From the NCBI RefSeq assembly GCF_040819555.1, contig NZ_CP161920.1:3533001-3597000 (forward strand): a DNA stretch of 64,000 nt. Reading direction: 5' to 3'. Of the stretch, positions 1-8,338 are shown one piece after another. The position numbers and the translations under genes were made by a program. The stretch comes from Nitratireductor sp. GISD-1A_MAKvit. Lineage in GTDB: Bacteria > Pseudomonadota > Alphaproteobacteria > Rhizobiales > Rhizobiaceae. The notes beneath the pieces were generated by a model. It worked only from the letters and a program-made list of their open reading frames with translations, did not search any database and was not told the DNA's origin. Numbering within the stretch: the stretch's first letter is position 1; the number at the start of each line of letters is the position of its first letter.

Positions 1-326
1 TCTTTGATCAGGGTCGCCTTATGATGTTCATGGATCGCCGTCAGAAGACGGGTCAGTTTCTCCGGCGCGGGCGCGTTGCTCCGCGCGATCGAGAAGGCGA
101 TCTCCGCCACCTCTTCAACGATCCGCCCGCAAATGCACTCGTTGATCGCTCCCTTGGAAGGGAAGAAGCGGTAAATATTGGCTGGACTCATCCCCAGCTC
201 CGCCGCAATATCCGCAACGGAAGTCTTCTGGTATCCGATGCTGCGGAAAAAGCCCTCCGCGACTTCGAGAATGCGGCAGCGGGTTTCTTCCGGATCGGTG
301 CGTGTGCGTGTAGCCTGTTTCATCAT
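1..326 (-). CDS. TetR/AcrR-family transcriptional regulator (C-terminus cut by window edge)
   Basis: This is a DNA-binding repressor, and only its N-terminal ~108 residues lie in the window. The reverse strand reads MMKQATRTRTDPEETR and then a TetR helix-turn-helix: an ILEVAEGFFRSIGYQKTSV helix, AAELGMSPANIYRFFPSKG as the recognition region, then the start of the ligand-binding domain. Two consecutive ATG codons (326 and 323) could start it; the first is used. A perfect inverted repeat lies 7 bp upstream of the start codon (334-357) and probably serves as its own operator. The ligand and targets cannot be judged from this fragment; the rest of the gene and its left neighbour are outside the window. 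Confidence 0.9.
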   Translation of the reverse strand, partial: MMKQATRTRTDPEETRCRILEVAEGFFRSIGYQKTSVADIAAELGMSPANIYRFFPSKGAINECICGRIVEEVAEIAFSIARSNAPAPEKLTRLLTAIHEHHKATLIK

Positions 327-333
327 TTAATTC

Positions 334-357
334 CTGACGATTTTCAATAATCGTCAG
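334..357. promoter_or_regulatory. Perfect palindrome, probable TetR operator
   Basis: A 9-bp arm CTGACGATT (334-342) and its exact reverse complement AATCGTCAG (349-357) flank a 6-bp AT-rich centre. The repeat sits directly upstream of the tetR start and has no T-run on the side that would be needed for termination. It is therefore read as an operator for autoregulation and not as a terminator of the GMC gene. Confidence 0.65.
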
Positions 358-405
358 TCCTTACCGAGTCAACAGACAATCGCTCCGTCACAGAGCAGCC
401 CTCGC

Positions 406-2005
406 CTATCGCGCATCCTCAAGGATCATCGACGCCGCCTTTTCCGCAATCATCAGCGTTGGCGAGTTCGTGTTTCCCGATGTGATGGCAGGCATCACAG
501 ACGCATCGGCAATCCGCAAGCCTTTCAGACCACGCATTCGAAGCCGTGGATCGACCACCGCCTCCTCGTCCCCGCCCATCCGGCAGGTGCCAACGGGATG
601 GAAGATCGTGGTGCCGATCTGGCCCGCCGCCTCCACCAGCTCTTCCTCGCTCTGGTGATCCGCACCCGGCTTGAACTCTTCGGGCCGATAGCGCTGCAGC
701 GCCGGCTGCGCAACAATACGGCGCGTCAAACGGATCGCATCGACAGCCACCTGCCGGTCGCTCTCGGTCGCAAGATAGTTGGGCCGGATGGCCGGCTGCG
801 TGTGAAAATCCTTCGAGGTGAGATGCACCGAGCCACGGCTGTCTGGCCGCAGGTTGCACACGCTCGCCGTGAACGCCGGGAAGGGATGAACCGGCTCTCC
901 AAACCTGTCCAGCGAGAGCGGCTGCACATGATATTGCAGATTGGCCGTTTCGCGCGTTTCATCGGAACGTGTGAAAAGGCCAAGCTGGCTCGGGGCCATC
1001 GACATCGGCCCCCGATCGTTTCAGAAGATACTCCAGAGCAATCGCCGCCTTGCCAGTCAGCCGGCTCGCCTGCTCATTGAGCGTGCGAATGCCCGAAACC
1101 TTGTAGGCGCAGCGCAATTGCAGATGGTCCTGCAGGTTTTCGCCCACCGAGTTTCGCTCGAATACCACGGGGATGCCCGCCGCCTGCAACACGTCCCCAC
1201 GCCCGATGCCCGATAATTCGAGAATATGCGGCGAGCCTATCGCGCCCGCCGATAAAACGACCTCTGCCCGGCAATGCGCCTCGCGCGCTGCCCCGTTCTG
1301 CTCATAGGCAACACCCGTTACACGCCCCTGTTCAACAATGAGCCTGCGCACATGCGCGCCCGTCTCAACCCGTAAATTCTGCCTGTGCCGCACCGGCTTC
1401 AGAAAGGCTTTTGAAGCATTCCAGCGTATGCCGCCGCGCTGGTTCACGCGAAAATAGGAAGAGCCCTCATTGTCACCGCGATTGAAATCGTCGACCTTCG
1501 GGATGCCAAGCGCTTCTGCCGCATCCTGAAACGCATCCAGAATGTCCCAGCGAACCCGCGCCTCTTCCACGCGCCACTCGCCGCCGGCCCCATGCATATC
1601 ATCGGCGCCCCGGTAATAATCTTCGGGCTTCTTGAAGAAGGGTAAGACGTCGTCCCAGGCCCAGCCCGTGCAGCCCATCTGCCGCCAGCGATCGTAATCG
1701 CGCGCCTGCCCGCGCATGTAGATCATGCCGTTGATGGAGGAACAGCCACCCAGCACCTTGCCGCGCGGATAGGCAAGCGAGCGCCCCCCCAGCCCGGCCT
1801 CGCTTTCGGTGGTAAAGCACCAGTCGGTGCGCGGGTTGGAGATGCAGTAGAGATAACCGACCGGAATATGCACCCAGGCATAATTGTCCCGTCCTCCCGC
1901 CTCCAGAAGCAGCACCGAGACCTTCGGGTCGGCGGACAGGCGGTTGGCCAGAAGGCAACCCGCCGTCCCCGCGCCGACGACAATATAGTCGAATGTCTCT
2001 GTCAT
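406..2005 (-). pseudogene. GMC-family FAD oxidoreductase (choline/alcohol dehydrogenase type), one-base frameshift
   Basis: This flavoenzyme would oxidise an alcohol or polyol; the substrate is unknown. Seen in order: N-terminal dinucleotide fold VVGAGTAGCLLANRLS, GMC signature GGCSSINGMIYMRG, second signature GAIGSPHILELSGIG, and in another frame the C-terminal HPVGTCRMG with the presumed active-site His and NTNSPTLMIAEKAA. The frame breaks near residue 331, after LLKRSG. Removing one C from the C-run at 1009-1013 restores SGPMSMAPSQLG and a 532-residue protein, the usual family length. It is the last gene of the liv-type operon, 5 bp after livM, so it probably acts on the imported substrate. 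It could be a real pseudogene, but see the GGCC finding for a sequencing explanation. Confidence 0.85.
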
Positions 2006-2010
2006 GGCGG

Positions 2011-2994
2011 TCAGCGCGCATCGTCCTCCCCGCGCGAAAACCGCGCGAGGATTTCACCCACAATGCCGCGACGGAACAGAAGCACGCAGATCATGAAGAT
2101 CGCGCCCGTGATCACCGTCACCGGAAATTCCGACGTCGCCAGATAGTTCTGCAGCGTCACCACCAGACCGGCACCGACAATCGGCCCCAGCATCGTGCCG
2201 ATGCCGCCCAGAAGCGTCATCAGGATCACCTCACCCGACATCTGCCAGGTCACATCCGTCAGCGTTGCAAACTGGAACACCAGCGCCTTCATCGCGCCGG
2301 CCAGCCCAGCCAGCGTTGCCGACATCACGAACGCGGCAAGCTTGTAGCGGGCCACGCTGTAGCCGAGCGACGTTGCGCGGTTTTCATTCTCGCGGATCGA
2401 TTTCAGGATCATGCCGAAGGGCGAATGCACGATGCGCCAGACGGCAAAGACGCCGATCAGGAAACCGCCCAGCACGAAGAAATACATGTTGAGCGGCACG
2501 CTCAAATCGATGAAGCCGAAGAGGTGCCCGCGCGGCACGCCCTGAATGCCGTCCTCACCCTTGGTGAAGGGCGCCTGCACGCAGAAGAAATAGAACATCT
2601 GCGCCAGCGCGAGCGTGATCATGGCAAAATAGATGCCCTGCCGGCGGATGGCGAAAAAGCCGATGATCAGCCCCAGCACCGCCGCGCCGAACACACCGAG
2701 AAGCACGCCGAATTCCGGCGTCCAGCCCCACTCCTTCACCGCATGAGCGGTAAAATAGGCTGCGCCGCCGAAGAACGCCGCATGACCGAAGGAAAGCAGA
2801 CCCGTATAGCCGAGCAGAAGGTTGAACGCTGCGGCAAAGAGCGCAAAGCACAGCATCTTCATCAGGAAGACGGGGTAGAGGAAGAAGGGTGCTGCGATCA
2901 GCGCCGCAATCCCCAGCGCCACAAGCAGCCATTCGGTGCGGGCGCGCGTCTGCCGGTCGATGCCGGTGGTTGTCATGTCCGCCATGTCACGCAT
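2011..2994 (-). CDS. livM: Branched-chain amino acid-type ABC transporter permease LivM
   Basis: This is an inner-membrane permease, 327 residues, with about ten hydrophobic segments and the family pattern LLLGYTGLLSFGHAAFFG near residues 60-80, followed by the conserved loop IRENENRATSLGY that contacts the ATPases. It pairs with the overlapping livH product (8-bp overlap) and LivF/LivG to import a substrate bound by the LivJ-like protein. The last gene of the operon is an oxidoreductase and not an amino acid enzyme, so the solute may not be an amino acid; HAAT transporters also carry amides, urea and aromatic acids. Confidence 0.93.
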   Translation of the reverse strand: MRDMADMTTTGIDRQTRARTEWLLVALGIAALIAAPFFLYPVFLMKMLCFALFAAAFNLLLGYTGLLSFGHAAFFGGAAYFTAHAVKEWGWTPEFGVLLGVFGAAVLGLIIGFFAIRRQGIYFAMITLALAQMFYFFCVQAPFTKGEDGIQGVPRGHLFGFIDLSVPLNMYFFVLGGFLIGVFAVWRIVHSPFGMILKSIRENENRATSLGYSVARYKLAAFVMSATLAGLAGAMKALVFQFATLTDVTWQMSGEVILMTLLGGIGTMLGPIVGAGLVVTLQNYLATSEFPVTVITGAIFMICVLLFRRGIVGEILARFSRGEDDAR

Positions 2995-3889
2995 CCTTCC
3001 CGAACAGGCCGGCCGGCCGCACCAGAAGCACGATCGCCATGATCACGAAGATCACGATGTTTGAGGCTTCCGGATAAAACACCTTGGTCAGCCCTTCAGC
3101 GAGGCCGAGCATGTAGCCTGTGACGATGGCGCCGAGGATCGAGCCCATGCCACCCACCACGACAACGGCAAACACCACGATGATGAGGTTCGACCCCATC
3201 AGCGGGCTCACCTGGTAGACAGGCGCGGCCATGATGCCGGCGAGGCCCGCGAGTGCCGAGCCGATGCCATAGGTCAGGGTCAAAAGCAGCGGCACGTTCA
3301 CGCCGAAGGCCTGCACAAGCGTCGGGTTTTCCGTTGCCGCGCGCAGATAGGCGCCAAGCTTTGTCTTTTCGATCAGGAGCCATGTGCCGATGCAGATGAT
3401 GAGCGACGCCACCACCACCCAGCCGCGATAGTTCGGCAGGAACATGAAGCCCAGATTGGTGCCGCCGGAGAGCTGCGGCGGCGGTGTGTAGGATTGCCCG
3501 GAGACACCGTAGAAATAGCGGAACGCCCCTTCCAGAACGAGCGCCAGCCCGAAGGTGAAGAGCAGGCCGTAGAGCGGATCCACATTGTAGAGCCGCGACA
3601 GGGCAACCTTCTCGATCGCCATGCCGCTCAGGCCCACGAGCAGAGGCACGAGGATGAGCGCCGGCCAATAGCCGATGCCCAGATGCGCCAGAAGCAGATA
3701 GCCGACAAAGGCACCCAGCATGTACTGCGCGCCATGGGCGAAATTGATCACCCGCAACAGGCCGAAGATGATGGCGAGCCCGAGGCTGAGCATCGCATAG
3801 AACGAGCCGTTGATGAGGCCGACCAGCAATTGGCCGAGAAAGGCCTGGATCGGGATTCCGAAGATCATGGTCATGTCATCAAACTCCAA
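2987..3889 (-). CDS. livH: Branched-chain amino acid-type ABC transporter permease LivH
   Basis: This 300-residue inner-membrane permease forms a heterodimer with LivM. It shows the LivH pattern LLVGLINGSFYAMLSLGLAI at the N-terminus, then FGLLRVINFAHGAQYMLGAF, and the loop RAATENPTLVQAFGVN that fits the ATPase. The start at 3889 overlaps livF by 11 bp and the end overlaps livM by 8 bp, so translation is likely coupled throughout. The MEFDDMTMIFG start could be moved six codons downstream to MTMIFG without affecting the membrane domain. Confidence 0.93.
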   Translation of the reverse strand: MEFDDMTMIFGIPIQAFLGQLLVGLINGSFYAMLSLGLAIIFGLLRVINFAHGAQYMLGAFVGYLLLAHLGIGYWPALILVPLLVGLSGMAIEKVALSRLYNVDPLYGLLFTFGLALVLEGAFRYFYGVSGQSYTPPPQLSGGTNLGFMFLPNYRGWVVVASLIICIGTWLLIEKTKLGAYLRAATENPTLVQAFGVNVPLLLTLTYGIGSALAGLAGIMAAPVYQVSPLMGSNLIIVVFAVVVVGGMGSILGAIVTGYMLGLAEGLTKVFYPEASNIVIFVIMAIVLLVRPAGLFGKDA

Positions 3890-4598
3890 TCACCTCGTGC
3901 AATTCCTCCATGCGCTGATCCAGCTCGGATGCCGGGAAGCTCGCCGTTATCTGGCCGTGCTCCATCAGGTAGAAACGGTCGGCAACGCGGCTGGCAAAAC
4001 GGAAATTCTGCTCAACCAGCAGGATCGTCATGCCACGCGCCTTGAGCGTGGCCAGCACCTCGCCGATGCGCTCCACGATCACCGGGGCCAGCCCTTCGGT
4101 GGGTTCATCCAGCAAAAGCAGCTTCACGCCGGTGCGCAGCATGCGGGCGATGGCCAGCATCTGCTGCTCGCCGCCGGAAAGTTTTGTGCCCTGGCTGTTG
4201 CGCCGTTCCTTCAGATTGGGGAACAGCTCGAAAATTTCGTCAATGCTCATGCCCCCGTCAGAGACAACAGGCGGCAGAAGCAGATTTTCGTCCACCGAAA
4301 GCGTGGCGAAAATGCCGCGCTCCTCAGGCACGAAGCCGAGCCCCGCATGCGCCGTGCGATGCAGCGGCGTGTTCATCAAATCCCGTCCGGCAAAGTCGAT
4401 CATGCCCTTGCGCTTGCGGATGATGCCCATGATCGCGCGCAGCGTCGTCGTTTTGCCAACGCCGTTGCGGCCAAGCAGCGTGACCGTTTCACCCTCTGCC
4501 ACTTCAAGGTTCACGCCGTGCAGCGCATGGCTCTCGCCATACCAGGCATGCAGATCTTGGACGGAAAGAAGCGGCGTTGTGCCCTGTTCATTCGTCAT
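3879..4598 (-). CDS. livF: Branched-chain amino acid-type ABC transporter ATPase LivF
   Basis: This 239-residue cytoplasmic ATPase energises the LivHM permease. Walker A is LLGRNGVGKTT, the ABC signature is KLSGGEQQMLAIARML, Walker B is LLLLDEPTEGLAP, and the H-loop region is MTILLVEQN. The LivF-typical Walker A/B wording and lack of the LivG C-terminal extension separate it from its partner livG, which it overlaps by 11 bp. Confidence 0.94.
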   Translation of the reverse strand: MTNEQGTTPLLSVQDLHAWYGESHALHGVNLEVAEGETVTLLGRNGVGKTTTLRAIMGIIRKRKGMIDFAGRDLMNTPLHRTAHAGLGFVPEERGIFATLSVDENLLLPPVVSDGGMSIDEIFELFPNLKERRNSQGTKLSGGEQQMLAIARMLRTGVKLLLLDEPTEGLAPVIVERIGEVLATLKARGMTILLVEQNFRFASRVADRFYLMEHGQITASFPASELDQRMEELHEVIGV

Positions 4599-5397
4599 GG
4601 GCCGTCCCCATATAGGCCACCTTCACCTGTTCGTCCTGGCTCACCGTCGCATAATCGCCGGCGGCGATGATCTCGCCACGCTGGAGAACGGTGATCCAGT
4701 CGCAGAGATCGGCAACGACCTTGAGATTGTGTTCCACCATGAGAACCGCCCTGTCCTTCGCCACATCGCGAATGATATCGGCGACCGTCTCCACATCCTC
4801 GTGTCCCATGCCCGCCATCGGCTCATCAAGCAGCAGAACTTTCGGGTCGAGCGCCAGCGTGGTGGCGATTTCCAGAACGCGCTTGCGGCCATAGGAGAGA
4901 TCGCCTGCCATCCTGTTGCGTTCGTTTTGAAGCCCGACCGTTTCCAGCAATTGCTCCGCGCGCGGCGTCAACAGGTCGAGACTGCCGAGCGAGCGCCAGA
5001 ACTGATAGCCGAGCCCGCCCGGGCGCTGCAGCGCAACGCGCACATTGTCGAGCACGCTCAGATGCGGAAAGATCGCCGAGATCTGGAACGACCGCACCAG
5101 CCCCATCCGCGCCACCCTGGCCGGTGGGGTGCTGGTGATGTCGCGCCCCATGAACTCGATGCGACCGGCACTGGGTGCCAGAAACTTGGTCAGAAGGTTG
5201 AAAACGGTTGTCTTGCCGGCCCCGTTCGGGCCGATCAGCGCGTGAATCTTCGCGTGCCGCACATCGAGATCGACATCCTTGACGGCAATGAACCCGGCAA
5301 AATCGCGCCGCAGACCGCGGGCGGAAAGCACCACCCGTGGCTCTGCATCATTGGCGGCGCCGGAAACCGGCGCTTTCGTCATGATGGCCTCCGTCAC
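4588..5397 (-). CDS. livG: Branched-chain amino acid-type ABC transporter ATPase LivG
   Basis: This is the second ATPase of the importer, 269 residues. Walker A is LIGPNGAGKTTVFNLLT, the signature region reads LSYGRKRVLEIATTLA (the SYG variant usual in LivG), Walker B is VLLLDEPMAGMGHED, and it ends with the LivG-type C-terminal tail GDYATVSQDEQVKVAYMG. The start ATG overlaps the livJ-like stop by 4 bp (ATGA) and the end overlaps livF by 11 bp. The N-terminal ~25 residues are a poorly conserved extension. Confidence 0.94.
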   Translation of the reverse strand: MTEAIMTKAPVSGAANDAEPRVVLSARGLRRDFAGFIAVKDVDLDVRHAKIHALIGPNGAGKTTVFNLLTKFLAPSAGRIEFMGRDITSTPPARVARMGLVRSFQISAIFPHLSVLDNVRVALQRPGGLGYQFWRSLGSLDLLTPRAEQLLETVGLQNERNRMAGDLSYGRKRVLEIATTLALDPKVLLLDEPMAGMGHEDVETVADIIRDVAKDRAVLMVEHNLKVVADLCDWITVLQRGEIIAAGDYATVSQDEQVKVAYMGTAHDE

Positions 5398-6599
5398 TGG
5401 CTGGCCAGAGAGCAGCCGCTTTCAGAGGGTTTTATATAGGCTTCCTCGCCGGGAATGGTGGCAAGGACATTGTAGTAGTCCCACGGTTCCTTGCTGTCGG
5501 AGGGGGCCTTCACTTCCATCAGATACATGTCGTTCAGGAGGCGTCCATTGGCACCCACCGTCGCGTCGCGGGCGAAAAGGTCGTTGACCTTCATTTCGTG
5601 AAGCTTTGCAGCGACAGCTTCCGTTTCGTCCGTACCGGCTTCCTTGATGGCTTTGAGGTACTGCATCACCGCGGAATAGGTACCGGCCTGGATCATGTTG
5701 GGCATGCGCTCGGTGCGTTCGTAGTAACGGCGGGCGAACTCGCGCGATTCATCGTCGCGATCCCAGTAGAAACCCTCCGTGAGCGTCAGCCCCTGCGCGG
5801 CTTCAAGGCCAAGACCGTGAACCTCTGCCAGTGTGAACAGAAGGGCTGCAAGGCGCTGCCCGCCAGCCACGATGCCGAATTCGGCGGCCTGCTTGATCGC
5901 ATTTGCCGTGTCGAGGCCCGCATTGGCCAGGCCGATCACCTTCGCCCCCGAGGCCTGAGCCTGAAGCAGGAAGGAGGAGAAATCCGTGGTCGACAGCGGA
6001 TGGCGCACGGCGCCCAAAATTTCACCGCCCTTGGATTTTGCGAAATTGCCGGTCTGTTCTTCAAGCGAATAGCCGAAAGCATAGTCCGCTGTCAGGAAGA
6101 ACCAGGTGTCCCCACCCTGCTCCACCAGCGCACCGCCCGTGCCAACGGCCAGTGCGTGCGTGTCATAGGCCCAGTGGAAACCGTAAGGCGAGCACTGTGC
6201 ACCGGTCAGCTCCGTGGTCGCCGCGCCGGTGACCATGTTGATCTTCTTCTTCTCTTTCGAGATGCCCTGCACGGCCAGCGCCACCGAAGAGGTGGTCAGC
6301 TCCATGATCGCATCGACCTCTTCCGTGTCATACCACTGGCGGGCGATGTTGGAGGCAATGTCGGGCTTGTTCTGATGGTCGGCGGTGATCACCTCAATCG
6401 GCTTCTCGAGAACGGTGCCGCCGAAATCCTCAACCGCCATCAGCGCGGCTTCATAGGACCATTTTCCGCCAAAATCCGCATAGACGCCCGACTGGTCGTT
6501 CAGAATGCCGATCTTCACCTTCTCATCGGAAACCTGTGCCATAGCCGGCATGGCGGTGGCCGTCATCAGGGCCATGGATGCAAGCGCAAGAATTCTCAT
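5394..6599 (-). CDS. Branched-chain amino acid-type ABC transporter substrate-binding protein
   Basis: This periplasmic binding protein of the LivJ/HAAT superfamily (401 residues) is the first gene of the operon. The signal peptide MRILALASMALMTATAMPAMA is followed directly by mature VSDEKVKIGILNDQSGVYAD, the usual first strand and ligand loop of this fold. Its sequence is of the group annotated as ABC substrate-binding proteins of unknown ligand in rhizobia. The operon is livJ-type, livG, livF, livH, livM, GMC oxidoreductase, with overlaps throughout. It is divergent from a LysR regulator at 6858, which probably controls it. Confidence 0.92.
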   Translation of the reverse strand: MRILALASMALMTATAMPAMAQVSDEKVKIGILNDQSGVYADFGGKWSYEAALMAVEDFGGTVLEKPIEVITADHQNKPDIASNIARQWYDTEEVDAIMELTTSSVALAVQGISKEKKKINMVTGAATTELTGAQCSPYGFHWAYDTHALAVGTGGALVEQGGDTWFFLTADYAFGYSLEEQTGNFAKSKGGEILGAVRHPLSTTDFSSFLLQAQASGAKVIGLANAGLDTANAIKQAAEFGIVAGGQRLAALLFTLAEVHGLGLEAAQGLTLTEGFYWDRDDESREFARRYYERTERMPNMIQAGTYSAVMQYLKAIKEAGTDETEAVAAKLHEMKVNDLFARDATVGANGRLLNDMYLMEVKAPSDSKEPWDYYNVLATIPGEEAYIKPSESGCSLASQ

Positions 6600-6795
6600 G
6601 ATCTAACTTTCCTCCCAATATGGTGGACCGCAAGCTGGCGCAGCGCGCACGGTGGCGGTTATCCTGAACCTGAGGGTGTGCCGTGCTCCTCCGCACATCT
6701 CCCTTCAGGAAATCGGCATGGCAATTGCAGGTACTGGGACCAGTGTGAGCCGGGCCTCCCTTCCCTCATGCACGACCATGCCCATAGTCTTAGCA

Positions 6796-6825
6796 TTGAC
6801 CTTTCCGTACACAATTCTCTATTTT
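6796..6825 (+). promoter_or_regulatory. Candidate lysR promoter
   Basis: TTGACC (6796-6801) and TATTTT (6820-6825) are separated by 18 bp, close to the sigma-70 consensus, 33 bp before the lysR ATG. The -10 element abuts the palindrome at 6822-6846, so the regulator may repress itself. Confidence 0.4.
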
Positions 6826-6846
6826 CGCACACAAAAGGTGCAAAAA
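6822..6846. promoter_or_regulatory. Inverted repeat, probable LysR-type regulator binding site
   Basis: TTTTCGCAC (6822-6830) and GTGCAAAAA (6838-6846) form an imperfect palindrome, TTTT-n-GCAC-n7-GTGC-n-AAAA. It matches the T-n11-A style dyad of LysR-type sites and lies in the divergent region between the liv operon and lysR, 11 bp before the lysR start. Confidence 0.6.
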
Positions 6847-6857
6847 CGTACAGAACC

Positions 6858-7769
6858 ATGCGGCCATTTTCCTGGGACGACCTGCAATTCTTCCTTGCCG
6901 TGGCAAGGACCGGGCAGCTTTCCGCGGCCGCGCGCAAGCTCAGAACCAATCACGCAACCGTCTCGCGCCGCATCGACCGGCTGGAGGAGGCGCTGGCGAC
7001 GCGGCTCTTCGAGCGCAACCCCCGCGGCTATCTGCTGACGACGGCAGGCGAGAAACTGGTGGACCGCGCCGAGGCCATCGAACGCGAAGCGGCGAATGTG
7101 GAGAGCGAGGTTGCCGGCGGCGCGACCTCGGTCAGCGGTGTCGTGCGCATCAGCACGCTGGAAGGGTTCGGCAATTTCTTTCTCGCCGACCGCCTGCCCG
7201 ACCTCGCCAATTCCATGCCCTCGCTCTCAATCGAGCTGCTCATCATTCAGCAGATCGTCTCACTGTCACGCCGCGAGGCCGACATGTCGGTGACGCTTTC
7301 CACAAACCGCGCCGGCTCTCACCACTATGAAAAGATCACCATGTACCGGTTGTTTCTTTACGGCACGCGCGACTATCTGGAGAAGCATCCTCCCGTGCGC
7401 CGCAAATCCGATTTGGCGTCCCATCGCATCATCGGCTACATCGAAGACATGATCTTCACGCCAGGTCTCGATTACCATCGGGAGATCCTGCCGGGCGCCC
7501 GGGCCTGTTACCAGAGCTCTAGCATCCACGCGCAGCTCGCCGCCGCGCGAAAAGGGCTTGGGCTCTGCGTGATGCCGAACTTCATGGCGCGGCATTATCC
7601 CGATCTCGTCCCGGTCATCCCAAAAGAGATTCATCTCGAACGCTACTACTGGTGCATCGCTCATCAGGACGTCGCTCACACACCCCGAATCCGGATGCTG
7701 ACCGACTTCATCAAGAGCGAAGCAGAAGCCGCAAGGGATGATTTTCACGGGCAGAATCTTTTGGCGTAA
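6858..7769 (+). CDS. LysR-family transcriptional regulator
   Basis: This 303-residue regulator is transcribed divergently from the liv-type operon and is probably its activator. The N-terminal winged helix reads MRPFSWDDLQFFLAVARTGQ, then LSAAARKLRTNHATVSRRI, the typical LysR recognition helix, followed by a linker helix and the effector domain from about residue 90 (VSGVVRISTLEGFG). The reading frame is open far upstream of 6858, but the ATG at 6858 is the only start that places the helix-turn-helix at the N-terminus as in the family. The inducer is unknown. Confidence 0.92.
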   Translation: MRPFSWDDLQFFLAVARTGQLSAAARKLRTNHATVSRRIDRLEEALATRLFERNPRGYLLTTAGEKLVDRAEAIEREAANVESEVAGGATSVSGVVRISTLEGFGNFFLADRLPDLANSMPSLSIELLIIQQIVSLSRREADMSVTLSTNRAGSHHYEKITMYRLFLYGTRDYLEKHPPVRRKSDLASHRIIGYIEDMIFTPGLDYHREILPGARACYQSSSIHAQLAAARKGLGLCVMPNFMARHYPDLVPVIPKEIHLERYYWCIAHQDVAHTPRIRMLTDFIKSEAEAARDDFHGQNLLA

Positions 7770-7776
7770 AAGCTTC

Positions 7777-7803
7777 CCGTTTTCCGGAGAAAAACGGCCT
7801 TTT
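7777..7803 (+). terminator. Probable rho-independent terminator of lysR
   Basis: CCGTTTT (7777-7783) and AAAACGG (7791-7797) form a 7-bp stem with a 7-nt loop, followed by CCTTTT. It lies 7 bp after the lysR stop. The T-run is short, so termination may be incomplete. Confidence 0.55.
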
Positions 7804-7918
7804 GGAACGAATTCCGGAATTTTCGGGACTTTTCGGAAATTTTGTCGCAAGCTGAATTGTCACATGGCCAAGCAGTGCTTTTTTCAAGGAAAATGCACCC
7901 TGAAACGGAGAGGCCGCG

Positions 7919-8338
7919 ATGCAAAACGCCCAATACACACCCACCGACAACCCGATGCTGACCGGGACCCTCGGCCGCTGTCCGCAATGCCAGCAGGGCC
8001 ATATTTTCAAGGGCTATCTCCAGCTCGCGGAAAGCTGCGAAGTCTGCGGGCTCGACTACTCTTTCGCCGACCCGGCCGACGGTCCGGCCTTCTTCGCCAT
8101 GACCATTGCCGCCGTTCCCGCGCTCGCCTTCGGTGTCTGGTTCCAGATGACGTTCGAGCTGCCGCTATGGGTCCACGTTTTCACGACCGTGCCGCTGACG
8201 ATCCTGAGCTGCATGGCGCTGTTGCGCCCGCTCAAGGGCTGGCTCGTCTGCTCGCAATATTTCCACAAGGCCGAGGAAGGCTCCATCGATCACGCCTGGC
8301 ACCGTGAAGCGGCGGAAAATAAGGGCGATCGGGCTTAA
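7919..8338 (+). CDS. DUF983 family membrane protein
   Basis: This 139-residue protein of unknown function has a zinc-ribbon-like N-terminus, RCPQCQQG then CEVCGLDYSFADPADGPAFF, with two CxxC pairs typical of DUF983. It is followed by two hydrophobic segments (about residues 58-78 and 84-101). The ATG at 7919 has a GGAGAGG-like ribosome binding site 7 bp upstream. The 3' end overlaps the convergent M14 peptidase gene by 4 bp. DUF983 genes often sit near cytochrome oxidase or NUDIX genes; none is seen here. Confidence 0.88.
   Translation: MQNAQYTPTDNPMLTGTLGRCPQCQQGHIFKGYLQLAESCEVCGLDYSFADPADGPAFFAMTIAAVPALAFGVWFQMTFELPLWVHVFTTVPLTILSCMALLRPLKGWLVCSQYFHKAEEGSIDHAWHREAAENKGDRA

Noticed and set aside
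1009..1013. Programmed ribosomal frameshifting in the GMC gene
   Set aside because: There is no slippery heptamer with a downstream structure, and the same kind of extra base occurs in three unrelated genes, so a common sequencing or mutational cause is simpler.
5598..6857. Open plus-strand frame extending the LysR gene upstream by ~420 codons
   Set aside because: It lies opposite the binding-protein gene, has no family pattern, and LysR proteins start with the helix-turn-helix encoded at 6858.
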